Shown: one piece after another, positions 12,493 through 25,055 of the stretch | Numbering within the stretch: position 1 is the stretch's first letter | Layout: every line of letters begins with the position of its first letter | Source of the DNA: Ostrinia nubilalis | Taxonomy: Eukaryota > Arthropoda > Insecta > Lepidoptera > Crambidae | Length of the DNA stretch: 64,000 bases | Direction of reading: 5' to 3' | Assembly: GCF_963855985.1 (NCBI RefSeq) | Contig: NC_087099.1 | Span: forward strand, 4,804,001-4,868,000 | Notes under the pieces: model-generated | Database searches by the model: none | What the model was told of the DNA's origin: nothing | Seen by the model: only the letters and a program-made list of their open reading frames with translations | Translations under genes and position numbers: made by a program

Positions 12493-13048
12493 AGGGTTGC
12501 CAGGCTTTAGCCGGACACGTTTTGCTTTTTACGGACGCGTCCGGACAAATATTTTCTCGTCCGGTCTTTCCGTTTTTTGTTAGGCTTTTTATGTCGCTGC
12601 CGCACCAGTCGAAAGTCGAGCGCTCAAGTCAAACCACAACGTGACTGTGCCATTAGACGTAGGTATAACATATGACGTTTTTATAAACCTATGATTAGCT
12701 TAATTAAGGTATGTCCGACTTGTAGGGTAAAATTTTGAGTCATCCAGTGACTTGGCCCACTTTTAGCTTGGTTCACGGGCCAAGTCGCTGGTTTAAATAT
12801 TAATAGGTTTTCTTCCAGTGACTGGGCCCACCACTAACATTCTAAAGTAAATGTTTGTGGATTTGGTGTTTAATTTATTAGTAAAACATTGAAGGTGGGT
12901 CCAGTCACTGGAAGAAAACTTATTTAAATATTCAAACCAGCGACTTGGCCCGTGGACCAAGCTAAAAGTGGGTCAAGTCACTGGAAGAATCTTTCCGGCT
13001 GAATTAAACACCGTGTCCGGCTTATGTGTTTTTGGACCTGGCAACCCT
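12493..13048. mobile_element. TIR element with AGGGTTGCCAGG ends, carrying a foldback insert
   Basis: The outer 12-bp ends AGGGTTGCCAGG and CCTGGCAACCCT are perfect inverted repeats. Just inside each end lies AGCCGGACAC or its complement, extending the similarity. A separate foldback (12744-12984) occupies the interior. No target duplication is obvious and no open frame is supported, so the superfamily is unassigned. Confidence 0.55.
12744..12984. mobile_element. Long-armed foldback element
   Basis: The arms of about 90 bp (12744-12832 and 12894-12984) are near-complementary, beginning CCAGTGACTTGGCCCACTTT and ending with the complement. The motif CCAGTGAC(T/G)GGGCCCA recurs inside each arm next to the loop, so the terminal motif is present twice per arm. 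This suggests a nested or duplicated terminus. The loop is AT-rich and non-coding. Confidence 0.7.
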
Positions 13049-16000
13049 ATAGGGATAAGTGGAGGCCGCGATAGGACGATAATAAACCAATTTATGTGGG
13101 TCCTACCACATACACTAGTAACGTTATGTTCCCCGGCTAGCTTAGATTTCTTTATCTTTTCGCTACGTATTTTAAGGCTAATGTTAGGGGTGACTTAAGA
13201 TAGTGTTCATTGGTTTGTACCTAATTAGAGGGCACAATAATGTTCTGAGACAATGATGTACGATTTGCTCTTGATGTTGGTAATTAAGACCGTCGCTCAA
13301 GTTAGAATAATAGAAGGGCTTATTATGATAATACGAGTACATAGTAGGTACTAAAACCTTGTGTATAATAGATGACACATTCCATTTTTGTTTCAAAATA
13401 TCACCTATTACATTACATAAGAAAGAGGCAGTGTTTCGTCTTTGTCGTTTAGTTTGACGACTTTTTCGTTCAATTTAATTTGTGACTTTTTCGTTACATA
13501 GCTTATTTGACCAAGAAAAAATTCAATGCATGTTGAAAATATTACATATTTCATTTTAATGCATGTTTTTAGATGTAGCAAATCAGCAAATCCTCAATTT
13601 ATGGTGATATTACAAAATAAATGAAATTATTATCAATAAATTATATGACATTTTGATCTTAGAGACTACTAACATAGTACTTTGCTCGACCATTCTTTCT
13701 AAGCCTTTCTATTCTCCTTGTCATAATCCTAAATCCTAATTCCGTTATGAATTAATCCCAACAAACACAATATAACTTCCACAATGACTGTAATTACCCT
13801 AACCCCAACCCTATTTACATGATTATTACGAATATCCCAGCGGTTTATTAAAATATGGTAATAGTAACTGCCAGTTAGCAGTAACAGTTAGTGGAACGTT
13901 CGGGTAATATGAAACTTTGAGTAAACTGACCAAATTCATAGTTCCGAACTTAGCGTCTGGGACGTATGAACGTGGTATATTGGTACTCATATGTAGCATT
14001 AAGGTTTATTCACTATTTGCTCGTAATGCACTTTTAAAGCTTTTTGGTAATGTACTTACGTACCTACATACAATTTTTTGAACTTGCAAGATAATTTGAT
14101 ATACTTACCTACAACATATTCTGTATTGATTCAGAGACTAGGGGCTTTAACATAACGCGTTAAAAATGACTCTAAGTCGCATTCGCTAATTGATGCATTA
14201 AACCAAACCAAATTACTTCAAGTAGTTACGTGGTTCAGTCTCGGCAATAGAAGCACATAATATCACACTCGAACTATGCTAAACTCTCACCTGTCCCCGA
14301 TGTAATCTCCATTGCAACTATGACATAGTTTAAGTTTGTTAATAGTTTCGACGTAATACGATCAGTAAATTGGCTCCTTGTTTCTATTACAAAGACCATT
14401 AATTGTAATATAACAAATGAAAATTTGTAAGTACTATTTATCAGTCTAAACAAATAAAGAAATTTTGACTTTGAAAATAAAATACCATGAAGACTGTATA
14501 AATAATATTTGTGATAAAAATTGTGATTATTTGGCGTTAACATGACAAATTGTTATAGAATAGTAAAGTCAAATAAATAATCAAGAATTAATCGAATCAT
14601 GTTTTCAGAGTAATTATTGAAATTTGGACCCATAATAATATTAACATTCATATACAGACGCTGGCGCATGTAAAGCTAAACAATGTAAGGTCTCATTTAA
14701 GTATGTAGTTGTAAGTAATACTCGTAGTGGCGAATTTGGTCTGAAAATATGGTGTAACTAGTATGATGTGCTGTCGTATGTGCTTAACATTTTACAAGAC
14801 GCGCTTTAACCTTAAGAAACAAAAAAGCGTACATTTTCAGTTGATAAAAACTACAATAGTACACTTGTGTTTTGTACTAACGTGAAAACTTTAAATAACA
14901 CTCGTGTCCAAAACCCAATCAAACTTGAGCCGTACAAACTACCCTTACTTTATTACTACCCACTATTTTACACGAAACTTCGACAATGATGTATCAAGCC
15001 CTTTGTTGCTATCAACTTCTGATTGAACCCTCGTAAACCAGATCAAAGAACCAATCAGAGGGTTTTAATAAACCCCTTCAGGCACATTTCGTTGATTAAA
15101 CCCACTTTAATAATACACCTGGTTATCTACAAGGTATTTTAGGTACTTACATTAAATCCCCGAGACCCTTGAGGGCCCTGCTTAAATAGCTTTTAATTTT
15201 CTCCCATATTTCAAGTCACACCTTTGTAAGGGATTATTAACCTTTAATTTGCATATTTTGTAGTTACTTTCGCATTTTATTGGTCTCCTGGCGCTATAAA
15301 GCGCGTATCTTCAAATAAGCAAATAAAGATGGATCTGTTTGCGTAAATCCCTTTATAGAAGATTCAAAGTTTTAGTACGCATTAAAAGTGTCATCGCTGC
15401 AAAGTTTATTATAATTAAGAACGGAATAAGGCAAAGACACTTCTCAAAGAACTCCTCCGGCGTGTTTTCGTTCCTAGAATTTCATGATAATAAAGTTATT
15501 GTAGGGAGCAATTTCTTTATATTTTGCCCTATACTAAGACCCTGGTTTCAGATATTTTGAGGTGCCATTGATGTACCTACTTAACATGACTGTTTTATTT
15601 TGGGCCAATGTTTTTTTACTATCCACGATCGGACTTGCAATGTCATCTCTAACCTTTATAGTGTTCCAGAGAAATAGACGACAAGGTGAGCCTTAATTTA
15701 GCACATGTATGTCCCAAAAGAGGTATGTCAATATTTTAGTTCTATTTCGTTCTACCCCCCACGTGCTTTAAGTGCGATTGGTTCGTTTCAGTAAATTAGC
15801 TAAATGCAAGTTGCGTATTTTCAATTGACGGTGCTTCATTCAAAGGGAATGCAATGTATTACATTACTACTATAATAGAGCTCCATTAGTTTCGAAGCCA
15901 ACTTTCAATGTGGAATTCCACTTAACGTATTCTGTTCCTAATTAAACGAGATAATGTTCATTACTGCGCTCGTTCAAGATCCTTGAACTGTATTCGTTTG

Positions 16001-17039
16001 TACTAGCTGAAATGATCTAATTGCTCATTTCCGCTTAATTGTGAAGGAATACCTGAATGTTTGTTTCGTTTTTGTTTCGCTCATTAGAGCTTGATTACGT
16101 AACTTCGAGGTCTGAACGGAGGTTAACGCAAATGTTGCTACCGTGGATTGAGACCGTGAGATGAACACAACAATGTTTCTATGGGATTGATAGAATTTGG
16201 TAAAGCTGCTACATCGAAAGAAGGCAGGCAAAAGGCTTGATCCTACAATATTAACAGATGGCCACTTACGAGATACCTAAATATTGTGCTGTGAATTTTT
16301 GAATGGATAGGGTAAATACTCTGTGATCATTTACAGCTGTGGCTAGGTACGTAGGTACTTAAACTTTGTTAAATTCACCTCAGTGTGGGGATTTGGAATT
16401 TTAAACATCAAGGCTCAAACACGTCCTAGCTTAATAAATGTAGCTGACGTAGTAATGTTGTTAGGTGAACTAAAAAGTTTTATAACTACGCCTAAAACAT
16501 AACCAGCAAAAAGTGTTCGTTTACCAAGTAATTTGTGTTTTTTTTATACATCAGTTTGTAGTAGGGCCCAGATTTCCCTAAGCTGGCTCGCGAAGTTTGT
16601 TTCTCGGGGCTAAAAGTGTAATTTTCGCATTCAAATGCTTCCGTGGCAGAATTAATGTTTTGCGGAAACTTTTGGAGTAGGCGCTCCTGATTTGAGAAGT
16701 ATTACTTGTTATATTTTATTAATTATTACGCATGTTTTTATGCGAAATTAGAATTTAATTGGTTTGATATTATCTACAAAACTTTACAAAACCTGTGAAA
16801 GCGCGTGTGCAGCCTGTTTAAGTTTTCATTATCGACTTGTTGCTTAATTAAGTATGATCATTGTAATACTTATAATTCACATGATATTGTGATATAAAAA
16901 AAATATTTCCAAGCTGGCTAGATTAGTTAGGTTTTGAAATATAGCTTCATGGAGTTGATAGAGTACTAACACACAAGGTTTGATAAAAAAGAGTGATCTC
17001 GATTGGCTGAACGGTCAATCTTCTAGAACATGATTTGCA
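13049..17039. other. AT-rich non-coding sequence
   Basis: No supported gene. At 14427-14477 the sequence TATTTATCAGTCTAAACAAA and what follows matches the LINE 3' end at 50095-50135, so a diverged copy of that tail is likely there. Everything else is unrecognised. Confidence 0.5.
14427..14477 (+). repeat. Fragment of a LINE 3' tail
   Basis: It shares TCTAAACAAATAAAGAAATT and then TTGACTTTG with the tail at 50108-50151, but has only one copy of the ACTTTG unit. It is a short, diverged relic. Confidence 0.5.
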
Positions 17040-17299
17040 GCGTACAAAGTAGTGGCACAGTAGTGGTTCAGAACAGACTACTATGCCGAGAGGTCCCGGG
17101 TTCGATTCCTGGCCGGGCAGAAATAGAAATGAAATTTTATTTTCTGTGACGGGTCTGGGTGTTACTATGTATAATATGTATGTATTTACAAAAAAAAAGT
17201 ATTTAAGTATGTTTATATCCGTTGTCTAGTGCCCATAGTACAAGTTTTGCTTAGTTTGGGACTAGAAGCGTAGTTTAAAATGTCCAAGGATATTTATTT
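17040..17299 (+). mobile_element. tRNA-derived SINE
   Basis: An A-box-like motif (TGGCACAGTAGTGG, about 17053) is followed at a tRNA-like distance by a B box GGTTCGATTCC (about 17099-17109). These are the two parts of an RNA polymerase III internal promoter. Downstream is a tRNA-unrelated body ending with ATCCGTTGTCTAGTGCCC and CCAAGGATATTTATTTA. The last part recurs at 59885-59990, confirming that it is repetitive. It is unlikely to be a functional tRNA because the acceptor and anticodon arms cannot be folded convincingly. Confidence 0.7.
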
Positions 17300-17841
17300 A
17301 TAGTGAACATCTCTATAAAAATCGTTTAATGCCCTATTATTATCAATGAGACGGCTGGACGCAGCCGGAAAAGCGGCGCGATCGTCAAAAACCTTCGCTT
17401 TTTGTGCCGCGTAAAAGGCTCTATTGTTTGGCAGATATTGTGGCTCGGAAATCGATTTCCGACCGCCAAATTATTCGTATTTCTATGAAGCTGACAGTAT
17501 CAATCAGATTATATTATAGGTGCAAAACGATAATTTTCAGGCTGTGGTGGAATTACTAAAAACTTTTGTTTTCAATGGTTATCGACGCGTCTCATCTCGA
17601 TATTTTTCAATAAATAGGTTTTAACGACTCCAAGAGTTGCCTGCCAGTAAACAATTTTTTATATTTAAGATTTACTACTTTCACTTACAGCTCTGTACTA
17701 ACTCGGCGGTTACCTAAGTCATCTTCTGTCTTAAAATGAAACCATTTAAAGCTATACTGTGTAATAATTAACTGACCATTAATTATTCCACAATCTTCAG
17801 TTGTTAACCTCATTATTAAATTATATTTTTTTCCTTTTCAG

Positions 17842-17869
17842 GTGTATTTTCTTGCTGGTGATACTGAAT
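17842..17869 (+). other. Candidate 28-nt micro-exon
   Basis: A strong pyrimidine tract and 3' splice site (TTTTTTTTCCTTTTCAG) end at 17841, and a consensus 5' splice site (GTGAGTAT) begins at 17870. One frame reads CIFLLVILN, a hydrophobic run of the kind found in signal peptides or membrane segments. The splice signals are among the best in the window. No protein family can be named and the flanking exons are not visible, so this is inference from splice-site quality and the hydrophobic frame. Confidence 0.4.
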
Positions 17870-17971
17870 GTGAGTATATTTTATTACAATTTTTACGTGC
17901 TTTATCGAACCTCGTAGCTTAATTTATTCGGTACTTAATTACCCTAGACTCTAAAAGATATTCGGTACTTA

Positions 17972-18219
17972 AGGTTCGGCTAAACCAACGCGTGCAAAAG
18001 TTGTTAAACTGCCGCGATCGCGTTCCAGACGTTTACGACGAAAAAATCCGCCATTTTAAAATCCGAAACGTCAAAATAACAAGCCCGATCTGATCCCCGA
18101 ATGCCATGTGCAAAAGCTGCATCGATCGCCGCGGCCAATACAGGACGTGTTGATGTGAACTCATTGCTACAAATTAATACAAGGCGCATGCAGGCGCTCG
18201 CGTTGGTTTGGCAGAACCT
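17972..18219. mobile_element. MITE, TIR AGGTTCGGC, TTA target duplication
   Basis: The left end AGGTTCGGCTAAACCAACGC and right end GCGTTGGTTTGGCAGAACCT are inverted repeats. TTA is duplicated at 17969-17971 and 18220-18222, the 3-bp pattern of PIF/Harbinger insertions. The interior is GC-rich with CGATCG motifs. A 61-codon frame inside has no domain. Relatives are at 31124 and, as bare ends, at 19876. Confidence 0.8.
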
Positions 18220-18224
18220 TTACC

Positions 18225-18384
18225 TAGGCGCAGACCACCGATTTTAAATCGGCCGATAGTTGGGCCCGATTCTAATTTGTATGAAGAATCAATCGGTGTA
18301 ATGTGCGCACTTCCCATACATGCCCATACTGATTAACTGCCCGACTAAACTATCGGCCGACAAAGAATAGGTGGTCTGCGCCTA
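18225..18384. mobile_element. MITE of the GTCGGCCGATAGTTT family
   Basis: The TIRs are TAGGCGCAGACCACCGATT and its near-complement ending TGGTCTGCGCCTA. The inner sequence CTATCGGCCGACAAAGAATA and CATACATGCCCATACTGAT match the copies at 8352 and 35764. It starts five bases after the preceding MITE ends, so the two are nearly abutting. Confidence 0.8.
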
Positions 18385-19104
18385 GGTTTAGTTAATATTA
18401 CACATAAATACGCCATTTTATGGATCACGTCCAATCCAACTGCCGTCCACGTACAGTGATGATTGTGTGGCCGAGTAGACAAACGCGGTAAACCAATAAA
18501 GATCCGTATTTGCGTGCTCCTGTGTCGGCGGTGAATCCTGATGAGTGGTCGCGGTGCTGATCCACTGATTGGCCGTGATTTAAAGCTTTAAGGGTATTAT
18601 TTGGTTTTGTTAAATTAATTTATTTTACGCAATCAATAATTGGTAGGTATTTTTATTTAGATATAGTGTAATGCACAAAAATAGACTTACTAGGAGTGTC
18701 ATGTTGGACTTTTATTGATCTTCTTAATTTGGCGGAATAGTGTGCCCTCAGTGGCGAAAAAACGCAAGTTCATCGCCATGAAACAAAAAAGAAGAAGAAG
18801 ATTTTCTTATTTTTAAAGCATTACAACAACACAAATTTTAATGTTCTTCCAATTAAAAAAAAATATGGGTAACAGAGAAACTTTATTCTAGTAAAACTCT
18901 TAATTAAATAGAAATAATTGAACATTATTTTGTTATTTTATAGCAGTGTGTGTGATATTTGACGCCGTTTAAGTAGGTGTGGTAATGGGATCCCGATTCT
19001 GGAATTCGACGAGTTATTTTTATGTTTACGTAATTGAGAGGAGCTTGGGGCTACACACCTACATGTTGTATAATAGGTATTATTTACAAGAGATTCTTGT
19101 CTTA
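18385..19104. other. Non-coding sequence, nothing recognised
   Basis: No gene is supported. A somewhat GC-richer patch at 18420-18580 has no identifiable frame or repeat structure. Confidence 0.5.
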
Positions 19105-19254
19105 CGTCCGTATTCCTAAATGATGCTGGCTTAAGTGAACCAGCAAATCGAACGCACAGCGTTGAATAGAGCTCTGTGTGTGATTGGTTCGTATGTCACC
19201 CTGTGCGTCCACGCGCACTGTGAGACGTCATAGTAATGTTTGTGAATACGGGCG
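19105..19254. mobile_element. Harbinger-type MITE, TTA target duplication
   Basis: The right end GTTTGTGAATACGGGCG is nearly identical to the terminus of the Harbinger element at 36609-39606. The left end CGTCCGTATTCCTAAA is a decayed inverted copy. TTA is duplicated at 19102-19104 and 19255-19257. Subterminal sequence (GCGCACTGTGAGACGTCATA) also matches that element, so this is a short non-autonomous relative. Confidence 0.8.
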
Positions 19255-19668
19255 TTAGCCGAAGAAGAATTTAGAAGATCACTTAGTTTTTGATCCTTGG
19301 CCCTTTTCTTTGACCTTTAAATTCTAGGTATTTAACTTCTGAGGAAATTAGATGTTTCAGGCATTTCAGACACTACAGAGCTGACTGTAAATCTTCATTT
19401 CAAACAATTGTTACAAATACCCCTATCTCCTCTGCGTATCAAAATACCAAGAGTTAAAACAACTCTAGGCCCTTTGACAACTTAAGGCTCTATTCATTTC
19501 AGACATAAATTCCGTTTGAGAATTTAGAGAATTTCGGCCCACACATAAATGCTAAATAAAGTAGTATTTATATGGGAATCGTTGTTTTAACTTAATTCTT
19601 TGAAGAAGATAAGTACGAGTTTAAGTGAAATTTTCTTTGAATGATTGAGCGCGCTTGGCGGAGAGAAG

Positions 19669-19810
19669 TGCTTGAGAGCGCTTGTTAGTGCTGAGAAACA
19701 AACTATACAGTTGTCGGCGAGGACACGTTTTCTAACTTCAATAATGATGAGTTTCATTAATTTTTTAGCAGTGAATTACAGCGCTTACCACTTACAAGCG
19801 CTTCCAAGCG
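19669..19810. repeat. Imperfect inverted repeat, possible MITE
   Basis: TGCTTGAGAGCGCTTGTTAG at 19669 is inverted, with several mismatches, in the segment ending CAAGCGCTTCCAAGCG at 19810. The AGCGCTT motif recurs nearby. Ends and target duplication are not defined. Confidence 0.35.
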
Positions 19811-19875
19811 TTTTTTTCGGCCAAACGCACCCATTTTGTTGCCTTCTTGGTAAACCAGATTTGTAAAGCATTTTT

Positions 19876-19902
19876 GCCGAACCTTATACTTAAAGGTTCG
19901 GC
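19876..19902. repeat. Back-to-back MITE ends (small hairpin)
   Basis: GCCGAACCTT and AAGGTTCGGC are perfect complements seven bases apart. They equal the right and left TIR tips of the 17972 MITE family facing away from each other, as if two elements had abutted or one had been rearranged. A simple terminator-like hairpin has no meaning for RNA polymerase II, so the MITE reading is preferred. Confidence 0.4.
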
Positions 19903-22900
19903 TTTTGTAATATTATACGTAATTTAGCTGTGATTACTGCTTAGTTACGGTTTTGTTCAACGTAATTGAAATGTCAAAGATGTGTACAGTCGACCGCACA
20001 GCAAATTAACTACAAACAAAACAGTAAAAGTAATAAACTTGTGAAGTAAATCGATATTTTCTGTAAAAATTTAATTAATTGCTAACCAATGAATTCCTGG
20101 TAAATACCTACGTGAAAAAAAATTGTAGACATAAAAAGATAATGACTTAATTATGGGCATGTAGTACAAGTAAATGCATACAATGAGTCAGTCAATAGTT
20201 AATCTAATATGAAATAATAAAGTATCTTTAAATTTCATTTAATATTCATAATACTTTTACCGTTTTAATAATAATTTAAGCTCAACTGAACATCTTAGCT
20301 CTTTACAAGGCCGTAAAAGAAATGAAAAAATAATTTCTCCGTACCTCCGTTCTAAGCCGTTGGATTATCTTAGAAGCATGATTTGCGGGTATTACGCGAA
20401 TATTTATATCACACATGCTTTCTTCTGAAAGCCTGGAAAATTCAAATTTACTTTTAACAGAATTGGAAATGAGTCTTATGTGTTTTGGATCCTTGACAGC
20501 CTAAGATGAAAATATCATGTTGATACTTAGATAGGTACTTAAAGTAATACCTTCTATTACAATCACTTAAACAGCCCGCCTTTTGTAGACAAAATGCAGC
20601 CTTAAGTTAGTGCTTAAAATTAATTTAAACAAAAAATAAATAGTCGTAGAGCTTTGAGAATTCTTTGATTTTGCAATATTTGATACAATTATGCACAAGT
20701 AGGTACATCACTATCGACGACGTTCGATATAATTCCATTCGGCCCTATTTGGTTGCAAGGTAGGGAAGCAATTTGAATGAAAAGTTTGTTTTACACGATC
20801 TAATCCCACCAATGCTCGAGTTAGCCCTGGAAAGGAAAATTGTCTAAGCCTGTACCAAATGGAGAATGAGCGAAGCCGCGGCAACAGCTAATGGGCTAAT
20901 AAATAACAGGCATACAGAGCTTATGGCGGGGATAAACAGAAATAAAGGGATCGGCGGGATCCGTCCAACGTTCCGTACACGTTAGACACAAATGGGCCGA
21001 ACGGATTAATAACATCAAACTGATCCGAGATGAAATCATAATAAAATATTCACAACGCATCTGGGGGATTATTCTGACGCAACATTGACGTCGGATTGGG
21101 GCAAAGAACCTATTAATATCGACATCGGAAATCACTTTTCGAATGGTTCGATTCTTCCGAGCTACGGACGTCGATTCCCAAAGGTTTACGTTCGATTCGA
21201 GCATCGAAATCTCTATTGACGCGTGAACCTTAACCTTTACAATTTGAACAATAACGAAATGGATTGATGTTTGCAATTTTCGATTTACGATTCATACATA
21301 ATCAAACCCTCCGACATTGCTACATTTGGAATTGTATTCGGGTAGAAGTACCTATCTTCTCTCTTTGTTGAGCTTTTAATAGAAATGCCACGAAACAAAA
21401 GAAAGAAAAATACGAAAAAAACGTTAGACTTCACATTAAATAATATAAAAATACAATTACCTATTTGTTTGCGAGAAATAGAAGAACCACTCAAAGAAAA
21501 TAATTAAGTGGAGTTGAGTGGACATTTTATTCTGAATTTATTTAATTTACCTTTTGTTTCTATTGCATTTTTCAAGACCAAGATAAAAATAAACGTGCAA
21601 ATAGAAATTAGAAATAAAAATTGAGTAAGAAGCTTTTTGTAGAATAATTGAATTTCAATGCTTTTAAGTGAATATCATACAGTTACTACTTAAATATCAC
21701 ACCTAATGTTTATACTACGCCTTTGTGACTACTCGTGTTGCATATTATCACAACGAAACTTTACTTTAAATGGAGCCGTTAAAAACTTCGTCGCGTCTCC
21801 TCGTTTGGATGCTACGATGCCGAAATACTAAAGAGGTTCATACATGCAAGTAAGTACTCTTATGGGATTCTGGCATCAGATAAAAATAGCATTGGTGTTA
21901 GTTTGGTGTAAATGTACCTAATCATATTAATAGTATTTTTTATGGTTATCATCATCATTATCATCATTAGGTCATACTGTTGTATGTAGTCATAGGTAAC
22001 AATTTTGTTACAAGAGTCAGCTAGTTACTGACTATTCTCCTAAAATCATTCTGGCAATTAATTTCAACAATAACTGCTTTTACACCACAGCGGAAAGTAG
22101 TAAAGTACACAAAATAAACGCACAAATAAAATGTATGCATACCTAACACGATAAAACAATTCGCCAGCTTAACTCAAAGGACTCACACATTCGGCTTACG
22201 AACAAGTTTCGAGCTGCGTTGTACAAAATTCTTATTCACCGAAAATACTGCATATATTTTCTCCCAAAGTTTTCACAAGTCCGACAACTTTTCAGCAAAG
22301 TATGGAACACCTCAAAAGGCCGCTGTACTAGCAAATACCATGAATACTAGATTTTTATTAAAATCGTGCCCGGAATATTTACTCGTTTTGTCTTATCCAA
22401 TCTACTGTTCGGGATTGTGCAGATCATTTCGTGGAAAATCTTGTTTTACTTATTTATTACTTCATTATGCATGACATAAACATATCTGTCGGTATTGGTC
22501 TGGGTACTTACTTCAATAAAATTAATTACGTAACAAAAAGTAGTTTTTTTCGGTTGTCTAGAACTCGTAACTTTGCTTAGTTTACTAGATAGATGGCTCA
22601 GCGTAAAATGTACAAGAATATTTATTAATTAATTCGCTGGATAAAATAAATATATTGATGGGGTCCAAATCCGCCTAAGTACTATTACTTATTCTGTGGT
22701 ATTATTCCATTACATTCTGTTCACACCTTCAGAAGAAGCCAAAATGCTTCGCTCATTTTACTTTAAATTTTCTAAATGTCACGTTTCATTCCTTTCCAAT
22801 ATTACATTTGTTATTTCCAAACCTAATCCACCTCGAAATAACTCGGTATCTTTTTCACTTAATCTTCCGGTAACATTATCTACTCAGACAGCTGAAGTAG

Positions 22901-23877
22901 GCTCATCAGCCAAGCTCCTAAAAGCTATAAATGGAGAAACCAGACGACACCGCACCGTCTAGATTGAAGCCACTATTATGGCTTCCCAAGGCGTCATGCG
23001 AAGAATTTCATATAAGCAAGTGGGGTGAAGGGAGACGGTAATGAGATACCCATCTGTCTTCTTTAAGGTTTCACCAAAATATTCCTTTAGTAACGACATC
23101 TCAACTCGCGTAATTCTTGCTGATGGAAGTTTCTATTTGTACGGCAGTACTTGAGCAAATTTTGTTTTTGTTTTAGCATCACTTTCAATCCAAAATATTT
23201 CCTTTCAAAAGTTTGCCACTACTCTTTGAAGCCCTTTATGAAGTAATTATCAAAGTTCTAGAAGTTATAGCGCTGGTAAAATAGTCAAAATAAATACCTA
23301 ACTCTTGTTTCTTTGTTGTCTTACAATTAAAGATTCTAACGATAAACTAAACGGCACTTTTAGTTCCACGATCAGTAATAAACTTTGAACCATTACCTCT
23401 GTACTACGTGTGAAACTTCAAGCTACATTTAATATTGATGGGTACACAGTACGTGATAGAATATCATAAAATGAAATTCTCGAGTGTACGGTTATGGGGA
23501 CGTAAACCAGACCCACACTTAACCGGATAAAACTACAGATAAGCGTCCTTTTAAACACAGACGGGATAAGAAGACAAATATTGACCAAACTAAAAATAAT
23601 AACAGACAAAAACATATCTTAATAAGAACGTACTATTTCAGTTTCATTTTGTTTCGGAACACGGATAAAAGAATAAATTTTCGTTAATAGAATGCAAAAG
23701 TGAGATAGTACAGATGAATTGGATTAAATTAGAATTTCTATTAACTCTCATATTTCAGCTACAACAACAATAATTTGGATTTCACGGCATGTACTGTAAT
23801 ATTTAATGCAGAGGCGGAATATTCTGCGCGAGAGCGTAATTTATTTAGGACAAATATTTAAATACTACAATGCTTTG
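19903..23877. other. Non-coding sequence, nothing recognised
   Basis: No gene is supported. The 126-codon minus frame at 20896-21276 has no domain, signal peptide or repeat that I recognise. A TCATCAT-rich patch is at 21946-21968. Confidence 0.45.
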
Positions 23878-23990
23878 GGATCATTCAATACTCAATACTC
23901 AATCGTTTATTGCATAACCACATTAGCTTTCACATTAGGTCTTACAATTTAGGCAGTTATACAATGTGGACCCATTATTCAGGAATAATC
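23878..23990 (-). mobile_element. LINE 3' end with (TGAGTAT)n tail
   Basis: On the minus strand the segment ends GGTTATGCAATAAACGATTG, which contains AATAAA, followed by TGAGTATTGAGTATTGA. AATAAA followed by a short tandem repeat is the structure of several LINE 3' termini. There is no coding part. The upstream boundary is a guess. Confidence 0.45.
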
Positions 23991-24991
23991 ATGCAAAATT
24001 AAAATATATCACACAATAAATGTTCTAGTGAAATAGCGTATTAGTATAGGACGATCAGCAACAATTATTATTATACCAGCATTTAGGTACTTTACTTAAA
24101 TGACAAAGACCAATTCCATATTTTATTACGAACTACAAAAGCTCTAAATCTTGATCTAAATATTATTTAAATACTTAACTTTAATAAACTTTCTTGTACT
24201 TTCAGAATTAATTAATTAAAGTGAGTTGGTCCAACTTCAAAAATACCTTCAAATTACTTTAGACCCTTTAGTTTTCTTTTTAAATCTATTCGCCTCTTAG
24301 ATGGCCTTAAATCAATCAAGCGTGACGTCATGGACTGAAATCTGCCAATATGGAGATTGATTGTTTTAAATCAACAAAGCCTTGACCTTTTTTCTATTTT
24401 TTCCTCTGACCATGCACTTCGCTTTAGACTCTTCTGCATCTTTAATAAGATCTAAATTAATGTGTACAATTATCAAGGACTTTCTTTATTCTCTGTTTAT
24501 GCCAGATGGATTAATCTTGATCAATCAATCCAGACACTGACTAATAAGTTAGGTCTAGTGACCAGTCTGGTTTAGTGAATTACGTTTTTCTTGAACTACT
24601 TTTCTGTACTCTTTTTTCCTTGCCTATTATCACTGGTTTTTCAAAGGTTGGTAACGTGACGTCGTATTTTTAATTTATTTTGGACATTAGCAAAAAAAGA
24701 AAAGGTGGCAATGAAATAACTAACAAAATATTGTGATATTATATTGTCCCGCCTATTTAATTTAGCATAATAACAAGCCACTGAACACACAATTCATACT
24801 ACTGAATGGGTTGCACCCGAATTTTGCACGCAGATAGTTGTTATGACGTAGGCATCCTCTAAGAACAGATTTTCCAAAATTCACCCCCTAAGGGGATTAA
24901 AAGGGATGAAGGGATATAAAATTTATATGGAGAAAGAAGGGAAGGATGGAGAAAAACAAGACATTGTTATCCACTGATGGAAAATTCGTGT
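23991..24991. other. AT-rich non-coding sequence
   Basis: No gene or repeat family recognised. Confidence 0.5.
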
Positions 24992-25055
24992 GTGACCCTG
25001 AGCGTCGTGCGTCCTCGCGCACTGTGAGACCTCATAGTAATGTTTGTAAATACGG
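24992..25055. repeat. Harbinger-type terminus fragment
   Basis: CGCGCACTGTGAGACCTCAT and GTTTGTAAATACGGGCG match the right end of the 19105 MITE and the Harbinger element at 36609. The left end and a target duplication are missing, so this is a truncated copy. Confidence 0.6.

Noticed and set aside
17040..17125. Possible tRNA gene
   Set aside because: A and B boxes are present, but the cloverleaf does not close and the sequence continues into a SINE body with another genomic copy.
20896..21276. 126-codon minus-strand frame
   Set aside because: No domain, signal peptide or repeat recognised, no splice context, and length is within chance for open frames on the non-coding strand of this composition.
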